DNA of 64,000 nucleotides, taken from assembly GCF_019091135.1 (NCBI RefSeq), contig NZ_JAGXJW010000021.1, positions 51,998 to 115,997 of the forward strand, written 5' to 3'. Numbering within the stretch: the stretch's first letter is position 1; each line of letters begins with the position of its first letter. Made by a program: the position numbers and the translations under genes. The notes under the pieces are model-generated. The model searched no databases. It was not told the origin of the DNA and saw only the letters and a program-made list of their open reading frames with translations. The DNA is from Cohnella sp. GbtcB17 (GTDB taxonomy: Bacteria; Bacillota; Bacilli; Paenibacillales; Paenibacillaceae). Of this stretch, positions 24,743 through 32,531 are shown piece after piece.

Positions 24743-24799
24743 TTTATTTCTGTTAGATTCTGGAATGAATCGGCAGGAGCGCATCCCGTGCCTTGGACC

Positions 24800-25786
24800 T
24801 CATGTCGTCCCTTTGAACCGGCGTTCTCTTCGAAGGAGGAAGATGAAGTAAGGGGCTCCGATCGTCGCGGTGACGATGCCGACAGGAATCTCCCGGGGGA
24901 TGATCAGGGTACGGCCCAAGAGATCGCCCAGCAGCATCAGGTCGGCTCCGATCGCCGCGGCCATGGGCAGACGCCATCGGTTGCGGCTGCCGACCAGCGC
25001 GCCGGCCATATGCGGGGCCAGCAGGCCGATGAATCCGATCGCGCCGACGGCGGATACGGACACGCCGGCCATCGTCACGGATAGCAGGATCAGCAGGCGC
25101 CGTTCTCGTCGCGCCGAGAGGCCGAGCGATTGGCTTGCGTCGTCGCCGAGCTGCAAAATGTCCAGCTTCTTCGCGTTCGTCAACGCGATAACGGACAAGA
25201 TCGCGACCGGGAGGACGAGCGGAGGGACTTGATCCCAGCCCCGCGCCCACAAGCTCCCGGTCATCCACAACAGCGCCATGTTTACGTTCGTCGGATTCGT
25301 CGACATGAAGTATTGCACGCCCGCTTGGAAGACGGCGCCGATCGCGATGCCGGACAGCGCAAGCGATGCGGGGGACAAGGTCAGCTTGCGGCCGATCAGG
25401 TATAGAATCAGGAAAGCCAGCATTGCGCCTGCAAAGGCGAACAGCGGCAGCATTCCCGCCGTTGCTCCGGGCAGCAAGTAAATCGCCGCCGCGGCAGCGA
25501 AGCTGGCGCCCTGCGTAATGCCGACGACATCCGGACTGGACAACGGGTTGCGGAGCAGGGACTGCAGAACGGCGCCCGCCACCGCCAGTCCGCAGCCGGC
25601 CCAGATCGCGACGAGCATGCGAGGCAGACGAACCTGATGTACGATAAAATAAGCCGGGCTGGTCCGGTCGGCGAGTCCGGCGATAACCCGGGAAGGCGTC
25701 ACGGACACGGCGCCCGAAGCTAAGGAGAGCCAACAAAGCGCGACCATAAGCGCCAGGGTCGCCAGCAGCAGAATGCTCCTTCTCAT
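24800..25786 (-). CDS. Iron-siderophore ABC transporter permease (FecCD family)
   Basis: 328-residue membrane protein with about nine or ten transmembrane segments. The FecCD hallmarks GAVLQSLLRNPLSSPDVVGI near residue 70 and GAIGFIGLLAPHMAGALVG near residue 265 are clear. It is the last of three minus-strand genes and overlaps the preceding permease by 4 bp. With its partner it forms the heterodimeric channel for a ferric siderophore. No ATPase gene follows, so a housekeeping ATPase such as FpvC/YusV is presumably used. Confidence 0.9.
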   Translation of the reverse strand: MRRSILLLATLALMVALCWLSLASGAVSVTPSRVIAGLADRTSPAYFIVHQVRLPRMLVAIWAGCGLAVAGAVLQSLLRNPLSSPDVVGITQGASFAAAAAIYLLPGATAGMLPLFAFAGAMLAFLILYLIGRKLTLSPASLALSGIAIGAVFQAGVQYFMSTNPTNVNMALLWMTGSLWARGWDQVPPLVLPVAILSVIALTNAKKLDILQLGDDASQSLGLSARRERRLLILLSVTMAGVSVSAVGAIGFIGLLAPHMAGALVGSRNRWRLPMAAAIGADLMLLGDLLGRTLIIPREIPVGIVTATIGAPYFIFLLRRERRFKGTT

Positions 25787-26817
25787 CGTGTCATTCCTCC
25801 TTGTCTGCGGGCGAGGTACAAAAAGGCGGGCGCCCCGACAAGCGCCGTCACGATGCCTACCGGCGATTCGAACGGAAAGGCGATCCAGCGGCCGAGCACG
25901 TCGGCGGCCAACAGAAGCAGGCTGCCGAGCAGCGCCGTGAAAGGGACGAGTGCGTTCAAAGAAGCGCCGCGGCCCATCAAGGCTCTGGCGATATGGGGGA
26001 CGATCAGGCAGACGAAGCCGATCGGCCCGCAGACGGCGACGGCCGAACCGGCAAACAGCACTACGAGGAGCATGGAGAGGGCCCGGAGAGCATGGAGCTT
26101 CGATCCCAGTCCGACGGCGACTTCATCGTCCAGCTCCAGGAGGCGCAGGGAAGGGGCAAGACAGCATACCAGGACGAATCCCGCGCCGAGTACGGGAGCA
26201 AGCAGCCGTACATCCTGCCAGTCGGCATGATTCACGGAGCCGACCAGCCAGGAGATCATGCTCTCGGTCGAGTAGGAAGCCAGAATCATCGCGCCTTCCG
26301 TCAGCGAGGCAAACAGGAAGTGAATCGATATGCCCGCGAGCGCGAGCGTGACATACTGCCTGGGGCCGCTGCCGGCCAGCAGCCAGATGAAGAGCGCGCC
26401 AAAGAGCGCTCCCGCGAAGGCCAGGCCGATGGAAGCGAGCAAGCTGGCTGCCGGAAGGAACACCAGTCCCGATACGACGGCGAGCGAAGCGCCGGCGTTG
26501 ATGCCGAACACGTGCGGGGAAGCGAGCGGGTTTTTCGTGGCAAGCTGGGTGAGCAAGCCCGCAAGCGCCAGCAGGGCGCCGACGATCGCGGACAAGACCG
26601 CGCGGGGCAGACGCAGCGTCCGAACGTACAGCGCTTCCTTGGAATCGCCCTCCGGCTGGAACGCCGCCTCGAAGAGCGTCCGCCATCCGATTGCCGCAGG
26701 GCCGAACTTAAGGCTCGCCAGGAAGCAAAGGACGAGCAGCAAGACGCCGCCGATAAACAGAAGCAGCAGAACCGAAGTTCGGTTCTGCTTCCTGTCGGGC
26801 TTCATCATCCGGTCCAT
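25783..26817 (-). CDS. Iron-siderophore ABC transporter permease (FecCD family)
   Basis: 344-residue second permease of the pair. It has the family motifs LLTQLATKNPLASPHVFGIN and CGPIGFVCLIVPHIARALMG. The N-terminus is rich in basic residues (MKPDRKQNR) before the first membrane helix. The start lies 4 bp after the binding protein stop with no separate ribosome binding site visible, which suggests coupling. A long open frame on the opposite strand over this gene and its neighbour is an antisense artefact of high GC. Confidence 0.9.
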   Translation of the reverse strand: MDRMMKPDRKQNRTSVLLLLFIGGVLLLVLCFLASLKFGPAAIGWRTLFEAAFQPEGDSKEALYVRTLRLPRAVLSAIVGALLALAGLLTQLATKNPLASPHVFGINAGASLAVVSGLVFLPAASLLASIGLAFAGALFGALFIWLLAGSGPRQYVTLALAGISIHFLFASLTEGAMILASYSTESMISWLVGSVNHADWQDVRLLAPVLGAGFVLVCCLAPSLRLLELDDEVAVGLGSKLHALRALSMLLVVLFAGSAVAVCGPIGFVCLIVPHIARALMGRGASLNALVPFTALLGSLLLLAADVLGRWIAFPFESPVGIVTALVGAPAFLYLARRQGGMTR

Positions 26818-26820
26818 CCG

Positions 26821-27834
26821 TTAATGACCAAGGTTAGCCGCGATGTCCGCCATGATCTGCTCCGAACCGAGCAAGCCGCGAGACAACGACCAGTTGCGGC
26901 GTTCCACCGTGAAGACGCGGTTTTGGGCTACGGCGTCGAGCTTGCCCCAGAGCGGATTTTTCTCCCATTCGCTCACGATCGTGACATCGGCCGTCGGCAT
27001 AAGGAACAACGATTGAGGATTCAGCTCCGACAGCTGCTCCAGCGTCAGCTCCGGATAGGATGTCTCGTTCGCCAGGGGATCCGCGAAGCCGAGCAGCTTG
27101 ACGATGGAGCCGGTATAAGAGTGGTCCGAGTGTCCGAAAAAGCCCTTTGGATTCACGACTGCCGGAAGCACGGTCAACCCGGAAGCCGCCAGCTTCTCCT
27201 TCGTCTCCTTCACGAGCGCTTGATGCCGATCCATCCGTTCGGCGGCTTCGGGCTCTTTGGCGACCGCTTTGGCGATGATATCGAAGTTTTTGAGCATCTG
27301 ATCGTAATCCGCCTGGAAGTCGTCCAGGACAAGCACGGGAGCGATCTGCTCCAGTTGGGGCAAGGCTGCGCTATGCTTGTTGATGTCCGCGATGATCAGG
27401 TCCGGCTGGACCGAGCTGATCAATTCGATATTCGGTTCGTACCGGGAGCCGACGGACAGATAGTCCCCGAGCTTCTCCTTGACGGCATCCATGAAGAGGT
27501 CCGCGCTGCCGTCGTCGGCAATGCCGACGGGCTGCACGCCCAGAGAGACCAGCATGTCCGTGAAGCTGAAGTCCATCGCGACGATTCGCGTCGGCACCTT
27601 GTCCAGCTTGAGCTCTCCGCGCGCGTCCTGAATGACGACGGGGCCGGATGCGTGACTCTCGCTGGCCGAAGAGCCGACGGACGGGCTGGCGGACGGGGCG
27701 GCAGACGGACTCGCGGACGCGTTCGCTTGGTTGGGCGCGGCGTTTGTCTTGTTATTTTGACCGCAAGCGGCAAGCGTCAGAATTGCCATGAGGATGAGGC
27801 CTAGAGCGGTAAAGTGTTTCATACGATGCAGCAT
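26821..27834 (-). CDS. Ferric siderophore-binding lipoprotein (FeuA/FhuD-like)
   Basis: 337 residues. The signal peptide ends in a lipobox (ILTLAAC, Cys near residue 24), followed by a Ser/Ala/Pro-rich linker and a helical-backbone (class III) binding domain starting RGELKLDKVPTRIVAMDFSF. AGGAGG lies 6 bp before ATG 27834. A strong Fur box overlaps the ribosome binding site region, so the operon should be induced by iron shortage. It is transcribed with the two FecCD permeases, and the AraC regulator just upstream is probably a siderophore-responsive activator. The siderophore cannot be identified. Confidence 0.9.
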   Translation of the reverse strand: MLHRMKHFTALGLILMAILTLAACGQNNKTNAAPNQANASASPSAAPSASPSVGSSASESHASGPVVIQDARGELKLDKVPTRIVAMDFSFTDMLVSLGVQPVGIADDGSADLFMDAVKEKLGDYLSVGSRYEPNIELISSVQPDLIIADINKHSAALPQLEQIAPVLVLDDFQADYDQMLKNFDIIAKAVAKEPEAAERMDRHQALVKETKEKLAASGLTVLPAVVNPKGFFGHSDHSYTGSIVKLLGFADPLANETSYPELTLEQLSELNPQSLFLMPTADVTIVSEWEKNPLWGKLDAVAQNRVFTVERRNWSLSRGLLGSEQIMADIAANLGH

Positions 27835-27844
27835 GATTTCCTCC

Positions 27845-27865
27845 TGATAATGAGAATTATTATCA
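27845..27865. promoter_or_regulatory. Fur box
   Basis: GATAATGAGAATTATTATC (27846-27864) matches the classical 19-bp Fur box at 17 of 19 positions, and TGA/TCA extend it. It sits directly upstream of the siderophore-binding protein start, beside further ATAATAAC sequence. Confidence 0.85.
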
Positions 27866-27926
27866 ACGATAATAACATCTCACTTTCAGCATTTACATGT
27901 CTATATGCAGGATAAAGCATGTCTGT

Positions 27927-28733
27927 TTACTCGATTTCTGTCAGCTGGTGAATATATTCCGAAGGGCTCATGCCAGTAAGCTCTTTATACGTTCGGCTGA
28001 AGTGGAAGTAATCGGCGAACCCTACGCTTTGCGCCGCTTTATTGGCGGAGCGCTCCCCTTGGTCGAACAGCTGCTTCGCTTTTGCGACGCGAAGACGCTT
28101 CAAATAACGGCTCGGCGTCATGCCGGTCCGCGCCTTGAACAGCACGCCGAAGTGTCCTGCGCTTAATCCGGCTCGCTCCGCCAGCATCGGAAGCGTCAGC
28201 TTAAGCATGTAGTGCTCCTCCAGGTAATGGACGGACTTCTCGATCTGCGCGTCCGAATGGCGGCGTTCCTCGTTCAACCGACCCTCGTACATGAAAAAGC
28301 TCAGAATCCGCTCCAGCATCATCCGATTGCGGAACCGCTGGGCTTCGGCCGCTTCGCCGTCCAAGCTCCGCAGATCCTCCTGGGCCTGCAGCAGGCCGTC
28401 GACCATATACCGGACCTTGTTCTCGCTAAGCAAGCGCTGGGGGCCGTTCCAATCCCAGGGCGCGCCTTCAGGTACGATCCGGTAGGCGAGCACGGCGTAC
28501 TCCGCTTCCCGGCCGGCGGGAGGCTGGAGCTTCACAGGTCCGGCGGCCGAATGGCAGGCGTAACCTTGCGATACGGGCCTCGTCTCGCCCATCTCCGTAA
28601 TGGCGATCAAGTATCCCTGCCGAACGATAACGAGCTTCTCCAAGCCGGGTTCCGGCACGATCAGGCGGGACTCCCGGACAATCTCGATGTTCCGGAATTG
28701 CGGGATGACGGCGTTCATCTGCTGAAAACTCAT
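27927..28733 (-). CDS. AraC family regulator beside siderophore uptake genes
   Basis: 268 residues. The N-terminal half (about 1-160) is a cupin-like or otherwise unassigned sensor. The C-terminal 100 residues carry the AraC double helix-turn-helix (LPMLAERAGLSAGHFGVLFK and AAQSVGFADYFHFSRTYKEL). It lies directly upstream of and codirectional with a feuABC-like operon, as Btr does in Bacillus. Unlike Btr, it has no C-terminal substrate-binding domain, so ligand sensing must use the N-terminal part. Whether it shares a transcript with the uptake genes is uncertain because the Fur box lies between them. Confidence 0.85.
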   Translation of the reverse strand: MSFQQMNAVIPQFRNIEIVRESRLIVPEPGLEKLVIVRQGYLIAITEMGETRPVSQGYACHSAAGPVKLQPPAGREAEYAVLAYRIVPEGAPWDWNGPQRLLSENKVRYMVDGLLQAQEDLRSLDGEAAEAQRFRNRMMLERILSFFMYEGRLNEERRHSDAQIEKSVHYLEEHYMLKLTLPMLAERAGLSAGHFGVLFKARTGMTPSRYLKRLRVAKAKQLFDQGERSANKAAQSVGFADYFHFSRTYKELTGMSPSEYIHQLTEIE

Positions 28734-28863
28734 AGGTAGTTTCCCTTTCTAAGAACGAGGCTTCTGTATTTAAGAATAATCCAGTTGCTCGATCAGCTCC
28801 ATAGCGTTTTGCGGGTATATACAGAAGTACGGCCATGCGCTTTGGAAAAGGGGAGAACGAGCT

Positions 28864-29760
28864 ATGAAGCAGGCGACCATCATCATGAATCCATCGTCGG
28901 GGAAAGAGGAGGCGCCGGCCTTCGTGGAGAGCGCCGCCGGACTGCTGCGCGCGCAGGGCTACGAGGTGCTGGTGAAGGAGACCGCCGCGGAGCTGGACGC
29001 GACCCGCTTCTGCACGGAGGCGTGCGAGGCGCGCAGCGAGCTGGTCGTGTCGATCGGCGGGGATGGCACGCTGCACGAGACGATCAACGGGTTCGAAAAT
29101 CAGGCGCACCGGCCGCGGCTCGGCATCGTTCCGCTCGGCACGGTGAACGACTTCGCGCGGGCGCTGCATATTCCGCTCGATCCGGAGGCGGCGGTATCCG
29201 CGCTTGCGTCTTCCCGGACGCGGCGGGTCGACGTCGGCCGGTTGAACGGGCGGCTGTTCGCCAATGTCGTCGCCGCCGGCCCGCTTGCCGAGACGCTGTC
29301 CGCGGTCACGTCGGCGGATAAGTCCCGCTTCGGCGCGTTTGCCTACTTCAAGGAAGGCGCGAAGGATTTGCTCGGCCGCTCCGGGCATCCGCTCGTCATT
29401 CGTTACGACGATGCGGTCTGGGAGGGCGCGTCGCCGCTTTTTATCGCCGCGCTGACGAACTCGGTCGGCGGCTTCGAGCGGCTGGCGCCGGAAGCGGCCG
29501 TCGACGACGGCCTCATCCACGGCTTCATCGTCAAGGATCTGAGCTTTTTCCGGACGCTCACGGCGGGCCTGTCGCTGCTGCGCGGTCATTTGCAGGATCA
29601 CAAGGATGTCGTCTACTTCACGGCCAAGCGTGTGTCGGTGAGCTCCCCGAGCCTCGTCGGCACGAACGTGGACGGCGAGACAGGGCCGCCGCTGCCGCTT
29701 GAGCTCGATATTTTGCCGCGTCATATCGATGTGATCGTGCCCGAGCCGTCGGCCGAATAG
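28864..29760 (+). CDS. Diacylglycerol kinase family lipid kinase (YegS/BmrU-like)
   Basis: 298 residues. The nucleotide-binding signature VSIGGDGTLHETINGF near residue 60 and the adjacent GIVPLGTVNDFARAL are diagnostic of the DagK catalytic fold. The protein begins IIMNPSSGKEEAP, also typical. It would phosphorylate a membrane lipid such as diacylglycerol at the inner leaflet, with no transmembrane segment of its own. AAGGGGAG precedes ATG 28864. It is divergent from the AraC gene and converges with the quinone oxidoreductase. BmrU-type proteins of this length are not always active lipid kinases. Confidence 0.87.
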   Translation: MKQATIIMNPSSGKEEAPAFVESAAGLLRAQGYEVLVKETAAELDATRFCTEACEARSELVVSIGGDGTLHETINGFENQAHRPRLGIVPLGTVNDFARALHIPLDPEAAVSALASSRTRRVDVGRLNGRLFANVVAAGPLAETLSAVTSADKSRFGAFAYFKEGAKDLLGRSGHPLVIRYDDAVWEGASPLFIAALTNSVGGFERLAPEAAVDDGLIHGFIVKDLSFFRTLTAGLSLLRGHLQDHKDVVYFTAKRVSVSSPSLVGTNVDGETGPPLPLELDILPRHIDVIVPEPSAE

Positions 29761-29781
29761 CTGAACAAGCTGGAAATCAAA

Positions 29782-29815
29782 AACAACACGCAGCAAGAGA
29801 TGCATGCGTGTTGTT
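29782..29815 (-). terminator. Terminator for the minus-strand oxidoreductase
   Basis: AACAACACGCA and TGCGTGTTGTT form a perfect 11-bp stem. Read on the minus strand it is followed by TTTTTGATTT, so it best serves the gene ending at 29823. The plus strand lacks a T run. Confidence 0.7.
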
Positions 29816-29822
29816 CGCGTCA

Positions 29823-30761
29823 TTAGACGGCGCCTGCCTGGAGCAAAATTCTTCCCCGTCCGCGTCTGGCTTCGCTTTTCTCCAGCGCTTGGGCCGCCTG
29901 TTCTAACGGGAATACCGAATCGACCTGCGCTTTGATCGTGCCTTCGGCCATGAGTTCCGTCAACCGCTGCAGGTCCTCGCGGGATGGGAGCTTTGTATTG
30001 AATTTGGCCGTAACGCCATGCTTCAGGGCGTTCTCCTGCGAAGGATCCTGCGTCAGGGAGACGAAGATTCCGCCTTTTTTCAGTACGGGCCACGACCTGG
30101 TCTCCGTCTCGCCTCCTACCGTATCGACGACCAGGTCCGCGTCCTTGACGATATCCTCGAAGTTAATCGTCTTATAGTCGATGACTTGATCCGCGCCAAG
30201 CGACTTTACGAAGTCAACGTTAGCGGCCGAAGCCGTGGCGATGACGGTCGCTCCCTTCCACTTGGCCAGCTGAGCGGCAAACTGTCCGACGCCGCCGGCC
30301 GCCGCATGAATCAGAACCGTTTGTCCGGCCGCGAGTTCTCCTTCGGTGAACAGCGCCTTCCAGGCGGCTTCCGCTCCCGCTTTGATCGTCGCCGCCTCCT
30401 CGAAGCTAAGATTGTCGGGCAGTCTCATGAGCTCCTGGGCTTTGGCCACGCCGTATTCGGCGTAAGCGCCTCTGATCATGCCGAACACGCGGTCGCCGGG
30501 ATTAAACGTCGTTACGCCGGGCCCGACCGCCTCGATCACGCCCGAAGCGTAGAACCCGGGGATATAGGGCATCGTGACGGGAAAAACAGTTTGCAGCCAG
30601 CCGTTGCGAATCTTGAAGTCGAGCGGAATGACCGCGGCGTACACGATGCGGACGAGCGCTTCGTCCGCTTGCGCCTCCGGGCGCTCGACCGTTTCCGCCT
30701 TCAAAACCGCCGGACCGCCGTATTCGTGAACCCGGACCGCTTGCATGATTGCGTTAGACAT
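29823..30761 (-). CDS. NADP-dependent zinc-free alcohol dehydrogenase/quinone oxidoreductase
   Basis: 312 residues from ATG 30761, chosen because GAGGAGAG precedes it; the frame is open further upstream into the MarR gene without a good site. MDR-family features: AVRVHEYGGPAVLKAE at the N-terminus, GVIEAVGPGVTTFNPGDRVF, and the NADP-binding HAAAGGVGQFAAQLAKWKGA near residue 150. Zinc-ligand cysteines are absent, as in quinone reductases. It follows a MarR regulator by 29 bp and is probably in its operon, an arrangement typical of quinone or electrophile stress responses. Confidence 0.85.
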   Translation of the reverse strand: MSNAIMQAVRVHEYGGPAVLKAETVERPEAQADEALVRIVYAAVIPLDFKIRNGWLQTVFPVTMPYIPGFYASGVIEAVGPGVTTFNPGDRVFGMIRGAYAEYGVAKAQELMRLPDNLSFEEAATIKAGAEAAWKALFTEGELAAGQTVLIHAAAGGVGQFAAQLAKWKGATVIATASAANVDFVKSLGADQVIDYKTINFEDIVKDADLVVDTVGGETETRSWPVLKKGGIFVSLTQDPSQENALKHGVTAKFNTKLPSREDLQRLTELMAEGTIKAQVDSVFPLEQAAQALEKSEARRGRGRILLQAGAV

Positions 30762-30790
30762 ATGAATCTCTCCTCTTGATTTTTTGGGGT

Positions 30791-31261
30791 TTAATCCTCT
30801 AGCGCAGCCGTGATTTTTTTGGCCAACGCGACGAACTGCGCTTGTTCCTCGTCGCTTAAATTTTCGATCGTCTTCTCGTCGATCTTGCTCCACGCTTGAT
30901 TGACTTTCGATTCATAGTCCCGGCCCGCCTGGGTGAGCGATACGATCGTGACGCGTTTATCCTCGTCGGAGCGGCTACAGGAGACAAGTCCGGCGTCTTC
31001 CAGTCGGCGAACCGACTTGGCGATGGTCGAGTGGTCGAGACGCAGCGATCTGGACAGGCTGTTCTGGGACTGGCCGTCTCGGTGCCACAGCTGCATGAGC
31101 ACGAGCTCCTGCCCGGGATACAAGCCGGCTTCCCGAAGCAGCTGTCCCGCCAAGCGATGATGCGAACGCGCAAGGCTGAAGATCGAGAAGCTGACGGGAA
31201 AGCGGGTGACCGCGTTGATTTCATTGTCGATGGTGTCGTCATGGTTGTCGCTGTGCTTCAA
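30791..31261 (-). CDS. MarR family regulator
   Basis: 156 residues with a central winged helix (QSQNSLSRSLRLDHSTIAKS, then VRRLEDAGLVSCSRSDEDKR with the usual wing DxR). The first gene of a minus-strand pair with the quinone oxidoreductase. Three near-identical 18-bp palindromes lie just upstream, so it is probably an autorepressor. No conserved N-terminal sensing Cys is obvious, so the inducer may be a small aromatic or other ligand rather than an oxidant. Confidence 0.88.
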   Translation of the reverse strand: MKHSDNHDDTIDNEINAVTRFPVSFSIFSLARSHHRLAGQLLREAGLYPGQELVLMQLWHRDGQSQNSLSRSLRLDHSTIAKSVRRLEDAGLVSCSRSDEDKRVTIVSLTQAGRDYESKVNQAWSKIDEKTIENLSDEEQAQFVALAKKITAALED

Positions 31262-31280
31262 ATTCGGTTCAGCCTCCTTT

Positions 31281-31364
31281 TATGTGGTCGTCAACATATT
31301 TCCTGTACTTAAAATAACATGCAGATATGTTGCCGTCAACATATTTTATGTTGCCGACAACATA
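31281..31364. promoter_or_regulatory. Three MarR-type palindromic operators
   Basis: The pattern TATGTxGxCGxCAACATA occurs at 31281-31298, 31326-31343 and 31347-31364. The last two are 21 bp apart, two helical turns. All lie directly upstream of the MarR gene at 31261. Confidence 0.7.
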
Positions 31365-31508
31365 AATTTGATCGACTTCGTGAATCGGCACGGTGCGGCG
31401 TTATATGGTAAAAAGGAAAGAGGCTATTCGAAGCAGCGAAAAGAATGTGCGAGCGGATCGTCAAGATCCGATGAACGCAGAGAGTTTGAACGGTTAGGGG
31501 GAGATCAG

Positions 31509-31952
31509 ATGCGGGCTGAAGTGATTATTCGCCATGCAGCGGTGGATGATATCGATGCGCTGCGCGACATATTTGTACGCGCGTCGCTCGCCAACGAGGG
31601 CGCAGGCGATCTCATGGCCGCCCATCCCGAATGGTTCGTATGGGACGACGCGATGCTGCCCTTCGCGCGAGTCGCGGTCGCCGGGGAGCGGGTCGTCGGC
31701 TTCGCCTCGGCGCGTCCGGCCGACGGCTTCCTCGAGCTTGAGGACCTGTTCACCGATCCCGATTGGATGCGCCAAGGCGTCGCAAGCGCGCTAGTCGCCG
31801 ACATGGCGCGTCGCGGCTTGCGCATCGAGGTGTCGGCCAGCCCGGACGCATTAGGCTTTTACGAATCGGCGGGCTTCGTCGCCATTGGCATGGCCGAGAC
31901 CGAAGGCGGACCGGTGCCGCGGATGTGCCTCGAAGCTCGAAGAGGAAGTTAA
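31509..31952 (+). CDS. GNAT family N-acetyltransferase
   Basis: 147 residues. The start at ATG 31509 is preferred because GGGGGAG lies just upstream; the frame remains open for about 100 codons more but without protein-like sequence. The GNAT core reads FLELEDLFTDPDWMRQGVAS, containing the acetyl-CoA loop (R-Q-G-V-A), and ends YESAGFVAIGMAE. It probably acetylates a small molecule or protein amine. Transcribed away from the MarR operators, so it may be a second target of that regulator. Confidence 0.83.
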   Translation: MRAEVIIRHAAVDDIDALRDIFVRASLANEGAGDLMAAHPEWFVWDDAMLPFARVAVAGERVVGFASARPADGFLELEDLFTDPDWMRQGVASALVADMARRGLRIEVSASPDALGFYESAGFVAIGMAETEGGPVPRMCLEARRGS

Positions 31953-31971
31953 GCCCGGACATACGCATCAA

Positions 31972-31998
31972 AAAACACGGTCATGGCGACCGTGTTTT
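31972..31998. terminator. Bidirectional terminator
   Basis: AAAACACGGTC and GACCGTGTTTT form a perfect 11-bp stem with a short ATGGC loop between the convergent GNAT and MarR genes. It overlaps the last codons of the MarR gene. Confidence 0.75.
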
Positions 31999-32427
31999 CG
32001 TTCTTTCTGCAAGCTTGGTGATCGACGCAATGTCCAGATCGGTTAACTGATCCAGAAAATGCCGGCGTATGGCCATGGCGACGATCGGGCGGGCATCGCT
32101 TAATGCCGATGTACCGACGTCGGTGATGCCGACCAGAACGCCGCGATCCGCGTCCAGCGGCTTCCTCGTCACAAGACCGCGCTTCTCCATCCGCGTCAGA
32201 TGATGCGACAAGCGGCTCTTGTCCCAATCCATGGAGTCGGCCAGCTCCTGCTGCCGAAGCTTGCCGTCTCCCAGAAGGTCAAGCCGGTCCAATACCCCGT
32301 AGTCGCCCTCCGACAGCCCGGTATGCTCGGACATCTCTTTAATGACGCGGCCGAAGATGTTGTTAAAGGTACCTTTCCACTTGTACCATAGTTGAATTTC
32401 TTCCTGGCTCAATTCGCGCTTATCCAT
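31981..32427 (-). CDS. MarR family regulator
   Basis: 148 residues from ATG 32427; a start 12 codons upstream is open but would run through the operator. The winged helix reads LRQQELADSMDWDKSRLSHH and LTRMEKRGLVTRKPLDADRG. The W-D-K-S-R recognition helix is typical of a MarR subgroup controlling hydrolases or efflux. It is divergent from an alpha/beta hydrolase, with a perfect 18-bp palindrome and a second related site in the shared promoter, so it is likely to repress both genes. Confidence 0.87.
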   Translation of the reverse strand: MDKRELSQEEIQLWYKWKGTFNNIFGRVIKEMSEHTGLSEGDYGVLDRLDLLGDGKLRQQELADSMDWDKSRLSHHLTRMEKRGLVTRKPLDADRGVLVGITDVGTSALSDARPIVAMAIRRHFLDQLTDLDIASITKLAERTKTRSP

Positions 32428-32442
32428 GGCAACATCATAGCA

Positions 32443-32496
32443 TGGTTGACGCGTCAACCACAATACGTTATAGTAGCTTTAAGTTGACGTATCAAC
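32443..32496 (+). promoter_or_regulatory. Divergent promoter with two MarR operators
   Basis: TTGACG (32446-32451) and TATAGT (32469-32474) are 17 bp apart and drive the hydrolase. TGGTTGACGCGTCAACCA (32443-32460), a perfect 18-bp palindrome, covers the -35. GTTGACGTATCAAC (32483-32496) lies near the start point. On the minus strand TTGTGG and TATGAT (18-bp gap) can serve marR. Confidence 0.7.
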
Positions 32497-32531
32497 CTAA
32501 TAACAGTTTGATTAGGAGAGGAACATCCGCG

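Noticed and set aside
25801..27804. Long plus-strand open frame over the siderophore genes
   Set aside because: It is antisense to three clearly recognised transport genes, has low-complexity R/Q/E-rich translation and no ribosome binding site. It is a high-GC artefact.
28468..30093. Minus-strand frame of about 540 codons across the lipid kinase
   Set aside because: It overlaps the DagK-type gene in antisense and parts of unrelated neighbours, with no family similarity.
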